From: an uncultured Flavobacteriaceae bacterium
GTDB lineage: Bacteria > Bacteroidota > Bacteroidia > Flavobacteriales > Flavobacteriaceae
Direction of reading: 5' to 3'
Assembly: GCA_947494325.1 (NCBI GenBank)
Contig: CANLUS010000002.1
Span: forward strand, 372,001-436,000
DNA length: 64,000 bases
In this document: in pieces, positions 17,305-25,627 of the stretch
Position numbering within the stretch: the stretch's first letter is position 1
How the letters are laid out: every line of letters begins with the position of its first letter
Position numbers and translations under genes: made by a program
Notes under the pieces: generated by a model
What the model was told of the DNA's origin: nothing
The model's database searches: none
What the model saw: only the letters and a program-made list of their open reading frames with translations

Positions 17305-17682
17305 TTACTCCATAGAATGCAGTGCTACTCTATTTCCTTCTGTATCGGTAAATTGAGCAATAAATCCATTTTCTTTAATATCCATTTTAGGCATGATCAC
17401 TTTGCCTCCTGCGGCTTCTACTCTAGAAAGTGGCACATTTAAATCATCACCGCCATTTAGGTAAACAGTCGAGCCATCCATAGAAGGTTTCATCCCTTCC
17501 ATTTGCATAATTGCTCCTCCTACTTTAAGGCTTTCCATTTCATATGGGAAAATTCCATATTTCACATTTTTATCATCCATATGATGATCGATAATTTCGG
17601 TGCCTAAAACTTCTGAATAGAATTTTTTTGCTCTTTCATAATTGTTTACAGGAATTTCAAACCAGTTGATTGCATTTTTCAT
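17305..17682 (-). CDS. VOC (glyoxalase/bleomycin-resistance) family protein
   Basis: The 125-residue protein has the two beta-alpha-beta-beta-beta repeats of the vicinal oxygen chelate fold. It starts MKNAINWFEIPVNNYERAKKFYSEVLG, with a second repeat around PLSRVEAAGGKVIMPKMDI and the end IAQFTDTEGNRVALHSM. Glu residues at the usual metal positions (FEIP, EGNRVALHS) are partly kept. It resembles small PhnB/YdcG-like proteins with no assigned substrate. The gene has its own -7 box upstream and a WYL regulator downstream. Confidence 0.88.
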   Translation of the reverse strand: MKNAINWFEIPVNNYERAKKFYSEVLGTEIIDHHMDDKNVKYGIFPYEMESLKVGGAIMQMEGMKPSMDGSTVYLNGGDDLNVPLSRVEAAGGKVIMPKMDIKENGFIAQFTDTEGNRVALHSME

Positions 17683-17710
17683 ATTATAGTATTTAAAATT
17701 ATTAATACTA

Positions 17711-17718
17711 CAAAGATA
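17711..17718 (-). promoter_or_regulatory. -7 box upstream of the VOC gene
   Basis: On the minus strand the bases read TATCTTTG, an exact TANNTTTG match 29 nt before the start at 17682. No TTG lies at the -33 position. Confidence 0.4.
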
Positions 17719-17774
17719 TTTGGGCTAATGACAGATGATGTCAGAGGTCATTTTGAATTTTAAAAAATGTCTAT

Positions 17775-18371
17775 CTATTTATATTTCTGCAACATTTCTT
17801 GGTAGGCTTGTGGTGTATCGATGTCGGCTAAAATTGTCCCGCCTTCAACATATTCTACTACTTCTTTATGAGAATGGGAAATAATTTTTGCTCCCTCATC
17901 CCCTTTTAATTGCATAAGTTCTTTGGTATATACTTTGTCAAACAGCACCGGAGCCCCTGACCAGTTCGAACCAGCTTTAGAGACAATAATTTGGTCTTTA
18001 CCAGCTTGAAAAACCTGCAGCATCTTTTTAAAATGGACAGATGTTAATAGAGGTTGATCTAATAGTGAAATGAGAATTCCATCTAGGTTAGGTTGCCGTT
18101 TGAGAATCTCACTTGTTCCATGGGCGATTGAAGTTCCCATACCTTCTTGCCAATACTTATTCTGAAAAATTCGGATCGGTAACTTATCTATATGTGGTAC
18201 TATCATTTCCGCATAAGCGCCAATCACCACTGAAACTGATTTACCTGTGTCTAATAAATTCTGAATCTGATGTTCGATAAGAGTTGTTGTTCCCCAAGGC
18301 AACAACTGCTTGGGTTCTTTCATTCGCCTAGAACCGCCAGCCGCTAATAATAAAAGTGCAATATCACTCAT
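17775..18371 (-). CDS. MocA-like molybdenum cofactor cytidylyltransferase
   Basis: This 198-residue nucleotidyltransferase has the N-terminal loop LLLAAGGSRRMKEPKQLLPWG, the GxSxRMG-like and PKQLL signatures of MobA/MocA, and LISLLDQPLLTSVHF as the metal-binding DxPL block. Family members add CMP (MocA) or GMP (MobA) to molybdopterin. Because the cluster encodes an IorAB-type hydroxylase and XdhC, which use the cytosine form, MocA is the likelier role. It overlaps the 3' end of the XdhC gene by 8 nt and is cytosolic. Confidence 0.85.
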   Translation of the reverse strand: MSDIALLLLAAGGSRRMKEPKQLLPWGTTTLIEHQIQNLLDTGKSVSVVIGAYAEMIVPHIDKLPIRIFQNKYWQEGMGTSIAHGTSEILKRQPNLDGILISLLDQPLLTSVHFKKMLQVFQAGKDQIIVSKAGSNWSGAPVLFDKVYTKELMQLKGDEGAKIISHSHKEVVEYVEGGTILADIDTPQAYQEMLQKYK

Positions 18372-19380
18372 GAATATGTCCTCTTTTATCTTTCAAAAAT
18401 ATTGGTTGTTGATTCCGTATAACGGACAAAATTTCAGCCAAAATAGAGATAGCTATTTCTGAAGCACTTTCTGCCCCAATGTTTAATCCCATTGGTCCAT
18501 TTATTTTATCGAAAAATGACGATTCTAAATCCGGAACATAATTTAATAACTGCTCAAAAATTCGTTCACGTCGATGAGCGGGCCCTAAAATACCAAAATA
18601 AGCAGGTGTAATATCTTTCAACGCCATCATATACCTGATATCCTTATGAAAGCTGTGAGTCATTAAAACAACCGCGGTTTGCTCATCTAATTTTGCTGTA
18701 TCTACAGCTTCAAAGAGCGGTGTTAATAGACTTGCTGCTCCTTCAAAATAATCAAGCGATTTTGCTTCGTCAGGAGGAGCGACAATATGCACTTCCCAAC
18801 CAATTGTTGTTGCCATTCGGCAAAGCTGTACCGCGTCATGTTCTGCACCAAAAATATACAATTGAAAAATAGGTGAAAACTCTTGAGAAAAACAATCGTA
18901 ATTGGAAAGACCTTCTTGTTTCAATGAAGAAGAAAGTGGATACATTTGACCTTCTATAGATAATATAGATCCTAAACCGACATAATTGGCTTCAGAATTT
19001 TGATAGTAAGAATTACATTTAAATTGTTTTCTTTGGGATAGTATCGTTTGTAATGCATTTTCACAACTTTCAGAAATATGAATGGGTTCTAACAGAATAT
19101 ATAAGATACCTTCACACCCCAATCGATATCGACCATCATAACTCATCAACTTTGGAAATTGTGTTTCAAAAACACTTTGTGCTTGATGTGCTACTTCTTT
19201 TTCAACGCATCCCCCACTCACTGCTCCAATCCATTCGCCTTGCTCGCTTAATAACATGCGTACGCCTGGTCGTCTGTATGAAGATCCATCAAGAGCAACA
19301 ACAGTAGCTAATACCGATTTCACGCCAGTCTTTTGCCAATAAATTGCCCTTTCAATAAGTTCCTTTAGCTCGTGTGTCAT
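18364..19380 (-). CDS. XdhC/CoxI family molybdenum-cofactor sulfuration and insertion protein
   Basis: The 338-residue protein has the N-terminal XdhC_CoxI domain (about 10-75: SVLATVVALDGSSYRRPGVRMLLSEQGEWIGAVSGGCVEKEV) and a C-terminal Rossmann XdhC_C domain (about 165-320: LYIFGAEHDAVQLCRMATTIGW, AVVLMTHSFHKDIRYMMAL, YFGILGPAHRRERI). XdhC binds the sulfurated cofactor and delivers it to hydroxylases of the xanthine dehydrogenase family. The GAEHDA loop replaces the commoner GAGHVA. It sits between the hydroxylase genes and the MocA-like gene in one operon. Confidence 0.92.
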   Translation of the reverse strand: MTHELKELIERAIYWQKTGVKSVLATVVALDGSSYRRPGVRMLLSEQGEWIGAVSGGCVEKEVAHQAQSVFETQFPKLMSYDGRYRLGCEGILYILLEPIHISESCENALQTILSQRKQFKCNSYYQNSEANYVGLGSILSIEGQMYPLSSSLKQEGLSNYDCFSQEFSPIFQLYIFGAEHDAVQLCRMATTIGWEVHIVAPPDEAKSLDYFEGAASLLTPLFEAVDTAKLDEQTAVVLMTHSFHKDIRYMMALKDITPAYFGILGPAHRRERIFEQLLNYVPDLESSFFDKINGPMGLNIGAESASEIAISILAEILSVIRNQQPIFLKDKRGHIHE

Positions 19381-19470
19381 TATATAAATCTACGATAATG
19401 GTCGAAAAAGTAAGAATCGTTGATTATACTGAGGTACTATTCGTAGATACTTCTTTTTCATCACATTTAC

Positions 19471-21666
19471 TTACCCTACGATGGGCTGATTTGAGCTAAA
19501 TGGTTGCTGGTAATGACGTTTACCTGTTGCTCTGTATAATGCATTCGCTAAAGCACCGGAAGCTGGAGGCAAACCAGGTTCACCTAACCCCGTTGGTGCA
19601 ATTTCATTTTCTACAAAGAAGACTTCAATATCTTTGGGGGCTTGTGAATGGCGCATTAACTGATACGAATCAAAATTTAGTTGTTCTGGTGCTCCATTTT
19701 CAAAAGTTAATTGACTGTACATCGCATGTCCAATCCCATCTACAACACCTCCTTGAATCATATTTTTAGCCGCATCAGGATTCACTACAATTCCGCAATC
19801 GGCGGCGCACCATACTTTCTGAACTACAGGTTTTCCGTTTTCCATGACCATATCTATCACTTCAGCAACATAAGAAAAATGGCAAAAATAGGCAGCAACT
19901 CCTCGAAAAACGCCTGGTTTCTTTTCACCCCAATTTGCTTTTTCTTTTACCAATTTTAAAACACCAGCATATCGCTCAGCTTCATATTCGTATTTTTCTC
20001 CAACCGGATCGTTAATTGCTCGATCGAATAATTCTAAACGAAAGTCTATAGGATCTTTTCCAGCGAGTTCAGCGACTTCATCTAAAAATGCTTGTTCTGC
20101 TCCTGCTGTAAAATGTGATCTTGGTGCTCTCCAAGCCCCAGTCGAAATATTGGTTTGCGCTCCTATTTTTTCAGCCTTATAGTTTTCAACAGCTCCTGCC
20201 GGAAAACGATTCGGAAAAACAGGTCCTCCAGGTAAACCGGCACCTTTTACACTAAAAGCAATTAAGTTATTGTTTTCATCAAGACCTGCCTTGTACGTTG
20301 AGCGGTAGATCGGACGGTAAGTACCTTGGCCCATATCATCTTCTCTAGAATATAAGAGCTTTACTGGACCTCCGATTTTTTTCGAAATGGCTGCCGCTTC
20401 TAAACCAAAATGTACATATAGTCTTCTTCCAAATCCTCCGCCCATTCTCGTCATATTTACCGTCACTTTCTCTAACGGCATATTTAATAATTTCGCCACA
20501 GAACCTTCTAAGGCTTCTGGGGTTTGAGTAGGCCCTACTAGTTCAGCTGAATCTGCGGTTACGTTTGCGAAAAAATTCATTGGCTCCATCGTATTATGCG
20601 CCATGAATGGAGAACTATAAGTACGCTCAATTACCTTTGTGGCCTTCTTAAAAGCCGTATTAACATCTCCATCAGTTCTTGATTCTTCTACGCTACCATC
20701 AGCCAAAGCCTTGTCTAGTCTTTTCTGATGAGTATCAGAATTTTCTAGCTCACCAACAACTTCCCATTCAGCTTTTAAAGCTTTTTTCGCCTGCATTAAC
20801 TGCCATGTAGTGTCGCCTACAATTGCAATCAACTGTGGAAATGCATTGACATCGCTCCAGGTTGGCTCTGTAATTGTAGTATCAATGATAAAGGCATCGT
20901 TTATGCCGGCCATACTTTTGATTTCCTCCTGGTTAAAACTTTTGGCCTTCATTCCGAACGAAGGAGGATGCTGTATCATCGCTAGTTGCATACCTTCTCT
21001 TTGATAATCAATACCAAAAAGAGGCTTTCCTGTTACTATTTTTTTACCTTCAACGTTTTTGACACTTGTGCCGATTAGTTTGAAATCTTTTGGGTCTTTC
21101 AAATCAACTTCTTCCGGAACTTCAATTCCGACTGCCTTTCCAGCAATCTCTCCATATGTAACGCTGCGCTCACCATTAGTTTCCTTAATAACACCTTGTG
21201 ATGCTGTTACATCAGAAATTTTAAGATTCCATTCTTTAGCTGCCGCTTCTAATAACATTCTTTTCCCAGTAGCTCCTGCCATTCTGAGTGCATTCCAACT
21301 TAAACGAATTGAAAGACTTCCTCCTGCGAATTGGTTCTGGTATAAGCCAGTATTAAGCGGAGCTTGCTCTACCACAACATTTTTCCAATCAACATCCAAT
21401 TCTTCAGCAACAATCATTGGCATTGAAGTCATTACATTTTGACCGATTTCAGGATTGGGTGAATATAAAGTAACCATTCCTGTATCACCTATTTTAATAT
21501 ATCCATTGATGTCGAACCACTCATTCGGTACGGCAACCATTTCTTCTGGTTTTGTACCAGGTGCACATCCAGCTAACCAGTTAAATCCTATTAACATACC
21601 ACCACCAGCAGCGGCAGATATTTTTATAAAAGAACGACGATTGAATTGTGTTTTTATCTGTGTCAT
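19471..21666 (-). CDS. Molybdopterin-binding subunit of an IorB-like aldehyde/isoquinoline oxidoreductase
   Basis: The 731-residue protein belongs to the xanthine dehydrogenase family large subunits of the IorB type. It starts with a twin-arginine signal (FNRRSFIKI, R10-R11) and a Cys in LAGC at 34, so it is exported folded with its cofactor and may be a lipoprotein. Cofactor-binding stretches include RMGGGFGRR and GAWRAPRSH; the catalytic Glu is in GLGEPGLPPA near the C-terminus. The domain is doubled in the usual way. It partners the 2Fe-2S subunit encoded just upstream. Likely substrates are aldehydes or N-heterocycles; none can be named. Confidence 0.93.
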   Translation of the reverse strand: MTQIKTQFNRRSFIKISAAAGGGMLIGFNWLAGCAPGTKPEEMVAVPNEWFDINGYIKIGDTGMVTLYSPNPEIGQNVMTSMPMIVAEELDVDWKNVVVEQAPLNTGLYQNQFAGGSLSIRLSWNALRMAGATGKRMLLEAAAKEWNLKISDVTASQGVIKETNGERSVTYGEIAGKAVGIEVPEEVDLKDPKDFKLIGTSVKNVEGKKIVTGKPLFGIDYQREGMQLAMIQHPPSFGMKAKSFNQEEIKSMAGINDAFIIDTTITEPTWSDVNAFPQLIAIVGDTTWQLMQAKKALKAEWEVVGELENSDTHQKRLDKALADGSVEESRTDGDVNTAFKKATKVIERTYSSPFMAHNTMEPMNFFANVTADSAELVGPTQTPEALEGSVAKLLNMPLEKVTVNMTRMGGGFGRRLYVHFGLEAAAISKKIGGPVKLLYSREDDMGQGTYRPIYRSTYKAGLDENNNLIAFSVKGAGLPGGPVFPNRFPAGAVENYKAEKIGAQTNISTGAWRAPRSHFTAGAEQAFLDEVAELAGKDPIDFRLELFDRAINDPVGEKYEYEAERYAGVLKLVKEKANWGEKKPGVFRGVAAYFCHFSYVAEVIDMVMENGKPVVQKVWCAADCGIVVNPDAAKNMIQGGVVDGIGHAMYSQLTFENGAPEQLNFDSYQLMRHSQAPKDIEVFFVENEIAPTGLGEPGLPPASGALANALYRATGKRHYQQPFSSNQPIVG

Positions 21667-21677
21667 AATTCTTGGAT

Positions 21678-22133
21678 TTAAAGTTTAGAAGCCGTTTTAA
21701 TTGCCTGCTTGATTCTTACATAGGTACCACATCTACAAATATTTCCACTCATTGCGTCATCAATATCACTATCAGATGGATTAGGTGTATTTTTTAAGAG
21801 TGCTGCAGCCGACATCATTTGTCCGGCTTGACAATATCCACATTGCGGAACATCATGTTCAAGCCATGCTTTTTGAACTGGATGATCTCCATCTTTCGAT
21901 AAGCCTTCAATGGTGGTAATAGCACCATCTTCTACTACAGAGATGGGAGTCATACATGATCGAATAGCAACGCCATCTAAATGAATCGTGCAGGCACCAC
22001 ATTGCGCAATACCACAACCAAATTTGGTTCCTAATAAGTTTAAATGATCGCGAAGTACCCATAGCGTTGGGGTAGATGGGTCTACATCGATCTGATGTTT
22101 TTGTCCGTTAATGTTTAAGTTGAATGTTGCCAT
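21678..22133 (-). CDS. 2Fe-2S subunit of an IorA-like oxidoreductase
   Basis: This 151-residue subunit has the plant-type [2Fe-2S] domain with C40, C45, C48 and C60 ([17 protein letters not shown]) and the helical second-cluster domain with C98, C101, C133 and C135 ([20 protein letters not shown]). It passes electrons from the molybdenum subunit to an external acceptor. It lacks a signal peptide and presumably rides out with the Tat-exported large subunit. It is the first gene of the operon IorA-IorB-XdhC-MocA. The 215-bp upstream region holds no clear promoter match. Confidence 0.95.
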   Translation of the reverse strand: MATFNLNINGQKHQIDVDPSTPTLWVLRDHLNLLGTKFGCGIAQCGACTIHLDGVAIRSCMTPISVVEDGAITTIEGLSKDGDHPVQKAWLEHDVPQCGYCQAGQMMSAAALLKNTPNPSDSDIDDAMSGNICRCGTYVRIKQAIKTASKL

Positions 22134-22348
22134 GTTGCAAAAATTTTCCTAAAAATAATTAATATTCATCAATAAAACTGAGAAACTTTTGAACATTTAT
22201 GTTAAAATTGAAGCATTTCATTTAACATTTCGCTACGTGGTCGGATTCAATTTTGAAGTTCTCTTTGACTAACAGTCTTCATTAAAATATTTTGTTTAAA
22301 TAATTTTAATAATAATTAAACATTATGTAATTTGCACAAACGTTTAAC

Positions 22349-22648
22349 ATGAGTGATATGACATATTCTGCGCCAACATTTGATGAGCGACAATTGGATA
22401 GAATTATTGAAATGGCTTGGGAAGATCGAACTCCATTTGAAGCCATTTTATATCAATTTGGTATTTCTGAAAAAGAGGTTATTAAACTTATGAGAAAAAC
22501 CTTAAAAAGAAAAAGTTTTAATCTTTGGAGAAAACGAGTTCAGAGTGGTCCTAGTCAAAAACATTTAAAGAAAAGAAATTCAAGTATAAACCGATTTAAA
22601 TGTTCTAGACAGCGTACTATTTCTGGTAATAAAATCAGCAAACGATAA
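22349..22648 (+). CDS. TIGR03643/DUF2805 family protein
   Basis: The 99-residue basic protein carries the TIGR03643 pattern: DERQLDRIIEMAWEDRTPFEAILYQFGISEKEVIKLMRKTL followed by FNLWRKRVQ. The middle looks like a helix-turn-helix, and the C-terminus is strongly positively charged (KRNSSINRFKCSRQR), so nucleic-acid binding is plausible. Members of this family are often found next to photolyase genes, as here: its stop overlaps the start of the next photolyase-family gene by one base. Function unknown. Confidence 0.85.
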   Translation: MSDMTYSAPTFDERQLDRIIEMAWEDRTPFEAILYQFGISEKEVIKLMRKTLKRKSFNLWRKRVQSGPSQKHLKKRNSSINRFKCSRQRTISGNKISKR

Positions 22649-23760
22649 TGGAGCAAGTATATCGTGAAAAATTAGAAATGTTTCCAACCAATCTTGATGA
22701 CATCTTGCAGCGCGTTGATCAAATCGATCCTGTCATATATGGTAGCACAAGAAATTTTATTGATGGAGCCGTTTCATATCTCTCTCCATACATTTCAAGA
22801 GGTGTTATCTCAACTCAATATGTCCTAGAAAGTTTACTAAAACGAGGTAACAATCCCGCCCAGATCGAAAAATTAATTCAGGAGCTAGCTTGGAGAGACT
22901 ATTGGCAACAGATATGGATTGAGAAAGATATCAATTCAGATATAAAAAGTCCTCAAAAAGATGTGATCAATTATGAAATTCCCGATGCTATAGTGAATGG
23001 TAAAACAGGAATTAAAGCGATAGATCATTCGATTTCTCTTTTCTATGAAACGGGCTATCTGCACAATCATCTCAGAATGTACATCGCCTCTATAGCGTGC
23101 AATGTGGCCGGATCTCACTGGAAACATCCCGCACAATGGATGTACTACCACCTTTTAGATGCAGATTGGGCAAGTAATGCACTCAGTTGGCAATGGGTAG
23201 CAGGATCTAACAGTCATAAAAAGTACTATGCGAATCAAGATAACATAAATAAGTACTGCCACACCAACCAAAAAGATACCTTTTTAGATATTGAATACAA
23301 TTCATTTAGCGACATGGCAGTTCCAACAAACCTCCAAGAGATTTCTAAAGTATCTTTGAAAACTCAATTGCCAAATTCTGATGCAATCACGATACAGAAG
23401 GTGTTGCCAACACTAATTTATAATTTTTATAATCTTGATCCTACCTGGCATCAAAATAAGGAAGTTAATAGAATTTTGTTACTAGAGCCTTCTCATTTTG
23501 ACAAGTATCCAGTCTCCAAAAAATCCATAGAATTTATGTTAAGCTTAGCTGATAATATTCCGAATATACAGGTCTACGTAGGAGAGTTTAGTGATCTTTT
23601 AGTCGAATTTGACATTGAGACAATTCGGTATAAGGAGCATCCTTTAAACTGTCATTACGAGGGATGTGAAGAATCACGAGATTGGATGTTTAGCCTTAAC
23701 GGATATTTTCCTTCATTTTTTTCATTTTGGAAAAAAGCCAAAAAAGAACTTAAGTATTAA
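22648..23760 (+). CDS. Photolyase-family protein with FAD domain first
   Basis: The 370-residue protein begins directly with a photolyase FAD-binding domain (about 25-210): SPYISRGVIS, LAWRDYWQQIW, GYLHNHLRMYIASIACN, DADWASNALSWQWVAGSNSHKKYYANQDNINKY. The N-terminal antenna domain of classical photolyases is missing. Instead the C-terminal 115 residues look alpha/beta, with RILLLEPSHFDKYPVSKKSIEFMLSLA resembling the N-terminal Rossmann part of photolyase-related proteins. Whether it repairs DNA or signals is unknown. It is coupled to the TIGR03643 gene and followed by DUF2256. Confidence 0.85.
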   Translation: MEQVYREKLEMFPTNLDDILQRVDQIDPVIYGSTRNFIDGAVSYLSPYISRGVISTQYVLESLLKRGNNPAQIEKLIQELAWRDYWQQIWIEKDINSDIKSPQKDVINYEIPDAIVNGKTGIKAIDHSISLFYETGYLHNHLRMYIASIACNVAGSHWKHPAQWMYYHLLDADWASNALSWQWVAGSNSHKKYYANQDNINKYCHTNQKDTFLDIEYNSFSDMAVPTNLQEISKVSLKTQLPNSDAITIQKVLPTLIYNFYNLDPTWHQNKEVNRILLLEPSHFDKYPVSKKSIEFMLSLADNIPNIQVYVGEFSDLLVEFDIETIRYKEHPLNCHYEGCEESRDWMFSLNGYFPSFFSFWKKAKKELKY

Positions 23761-23766
23761 TCATTA

Positions 23767-23898
23767 ATGAAAAAACAACAGCTACCGCAAAAAATATGCT
23801 TAGTTTGTCAACGCCCATTTTCTTGGCGTAAAAAATGGGAGAACAATTGGGAAGCAGTTAAATATTGCAGTGAACGTTGCAGAAGAAACAAGCATTAA
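23767..23898 (+). CDS. DUF2256 small zinc-ribbon-like protein (43 residues)
   Basis: This very short gene encodes 43 residues with C11-x2-C14 ([15 protein letters not shown]) and C34-x3-C38 ([11 protein letters not shown]), the DUF2256 pattern of a probable zinc site. It is basic and may contact nucleic acid. It fits exactly between two photolyase-family genes: 6 nt after the first and directly abutting the next start codon. DUF2256 is often found beside cryptochrome/photolyase genes, which supports it being real despite its length. Confidence 0.88.
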   Translation: MKKQQLPQKICLVCQRPFSWRKKWENNWEAVKYCSERCRRNKH

Positions 23899-25380
23899 AT
23901 GAAAAGTGTACATCTCATTTTCCCTCATCAGCTATTTAGAAACTCCCCTCTTTTTGATATTTCCGGTTCAATATATCTAATAGAAGAGTATCTATTCTTT
24001 AAACAATACCCTTTCCATAAACAAAAAATTGCTTTTCATCGAGCCACCATGAAAGCTTATGAAGTCTATTTAAAATCTCTAAAATTTGAAGTTCATTATA
24101 TAGAAGCCACAGAAAGAGATGCTGATCTTAGTAAACTAATAGTTACATTAAAGCATCAAGGTGTTACTCATATAAATTATATTGATCCAACCGATTATTG
24201 GATTGAGCAGAGACTTGAAAACACTTGTAAGGCACAAGGTATATCAACAAAAGTATTCGAATCTCCTTTATTTTTGAATACAAATGAAGAGCTCTCTGTT
24301 TTCTTTAGAAAGGATAAAAAAAAATACTATCAAACAAAATTTTATACGGATGAGCGGGTAAAAAGACATATTCTTATTGATTCTCAGGGAAAACCTACAG
24401 GTGGCAAATGGACCTTCGATACTGAAAACAGAAAAAAATATCCAATAAAAAAAATACCGCCTTCAATTCAATATCCCGATGTCGACGCATTTTATGAAGA
24501 AGCAAAGCAATATGTAGCAACGCATTTCGACCATCATATAGGTAGTTTAACCACCTTGTCACTTTATCCTACTTCGTACGAAGCAACCGATTCTTGGTTC
24601 GCACAATTTCTCGAACAACGTTTTGCAGAATTTGGCACATATGAAGACGCAATTGTGGCAGAAAATTCTATACTCAATCATAGCGTTTTAACACCCATGC
24701 TCAATATTGGATTGATTACTCCTGAAGAGATTGTAACCAAAAGCTTAAATTTTGCAGAGGAGCATAAAATTCCGATAAATTCAACAGAAGGTTTTATTCG
24801 TCAGATTATAGGATGGAGAGAATTTATTCGCGGTGTTTACTGTGCACGAGGTACTGAGCAGCGTACGTCTAACTTTTGGGGTTTTCGAAAAAAAATCCCC
24901 TCCTCTTTTTATAATGGTACAACGGGTATTTATCCTGTTGATCAGACAATTAAAAAAGTATTGACAACAGCGTACTGTCATCATATTGAGCGCTTAATGG
25001 TACTTGGAAATTTCATGTTACTTTGTGAATTTGACCCAGATGAAGTGTATCGTTGGTTTATGGAATTATTTATAGACTCTTATGATTGGGTCATGGTGCC
25101 AAATGTCTATGGAATGAGTCAATTTGCAGATGGTGGATTATTATCTACAAAGCCTTACATTAGTGGGAGTAACTATCTCATGAAAATGAGTAACTATAAA
25201 AAAGGGCCATGGCAAGAAATATGGGATGGCCTTTTTTGGCGATTCATGGATACGCATCGAGCGTTTTTTCTAAAAAATCCACGACTGCGGATGCTAGTCA
25301 CAATGTTTGACAAAATGCCAGCAACAAAAAGAGTAAACCACGTCACAAACGCAGAAAAATATCTGGAACTTTTGAATTAA
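23899..25380 (+). CDS. PhrB-type bacterial cryptochrome/(6-4) photolyase lacking the Fe-S ligands
   Basis: The 493-residue protein matches the prokaryotic cryptochrome/photolyase (FeS-BCP) family. It has an N-terminal lumazine-binding-type domain starting HLIFPHQLF and the FAD-domain blocks IIGWREFIRGVY, CHHIERLMVLGNF, WVMVPNVYGMSQFADGG and STKPYISGSNYL. In characterised relatives four Cys hold a [4Fe-4S] cluster. Here the region after SNYLMKMSNY reads KKGPWQEIWDGLFW without any Cys, and the upstream Cys position is a Pro (346). The protein probably has FAD but no cluster. It is last in the operon TIGR03643-FAD protein-DUF2256-this gene. Confidence 0.9.
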   Translation: MKSVHLIFPHQLFRNSPLFDISGSIYLIEEYLFFKQYPFHKQKIAFHRATMKAYEVYLKSLKFEVHYIEATERDADLSKLIVTLKHQGVTHINYIDPTDYWIEQRLENTCKAQGISTKVFESPLFLNTNEELSVFFRKDKKKYYQTKFYTDERVKRHILIDSQGKPTGGKWTFDTENRKKYPIKKIPPSIQYPDVDAFYEEAKQYVATHFDHHIGSLTTLSLYPTSYEATDSWFAQFLEQRFAEFGTYEDAIVAENSILNHSVLTPMLNIGLITPEEIVTKSLNFAEEHKIPINSTEGFIRQIIGWREFIRGVYCARGTEQRTSNFWGFRKKIPSSFYNGTTGIYPVDQTIKKVLTTAYCHHIERLMVLGNFMLLCEFDPDEVYRWFMELFIDSYDWVMVPNVYGMSQFADGGLLSTKPYISGSNYLMKMSNYKKGPWQEIWDGLFWRFMDTHRAFFLKNPRLRMLVTMFDKMPATKRVNHVTNAEKYLELLN

Positions 25381-25383
25381 TTA

Positions 25384-25605
25384 TCAATCAATCATTCGAG
25401 GCTTTAATCTTGATTCTGCACGACGTTTTAATAATGTCAATCTCTTCATAATGTCCATTAACATTGGGTCCTTTTTCTTTTTATAAATTTCATTAATGCT
25501 CAAAATTAAACTCTTAAGCTTTAATGAGGCACGAATACGTTCGTCACGGGTTCTAAGTGATAATTTCTTACGTTCAAAATCTAATGCGTCGTTTATAATA
25601 TCCAT
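25384..25605 (-). CDS. Small basic helical protein of unknown function
   Basis: This 73-residue protein is almost entirely charged helix (DFERKKLSLRTRDERIRASLKLKSLIL; KRLTLLKRRAESRLKPRM) and has no Cys or membrane segment. It lies 22 nt after the photolyase gene on the same strand and ends 4 nt from the convergent PhrB-like gene. Its charge suggests nucleic-acid or protein binding. No family recognised. Confidence 0.6.
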   Translation of the reverse strand: MDIINDALDFERKKLSLRTRDERIRASLKLKSLILSINEIYKKKKDPMLMDIMKRLTLLKRRAESRLKPRMID

Positions 25606-25627
25606 ATAATCTACAATTTAATTGGTG

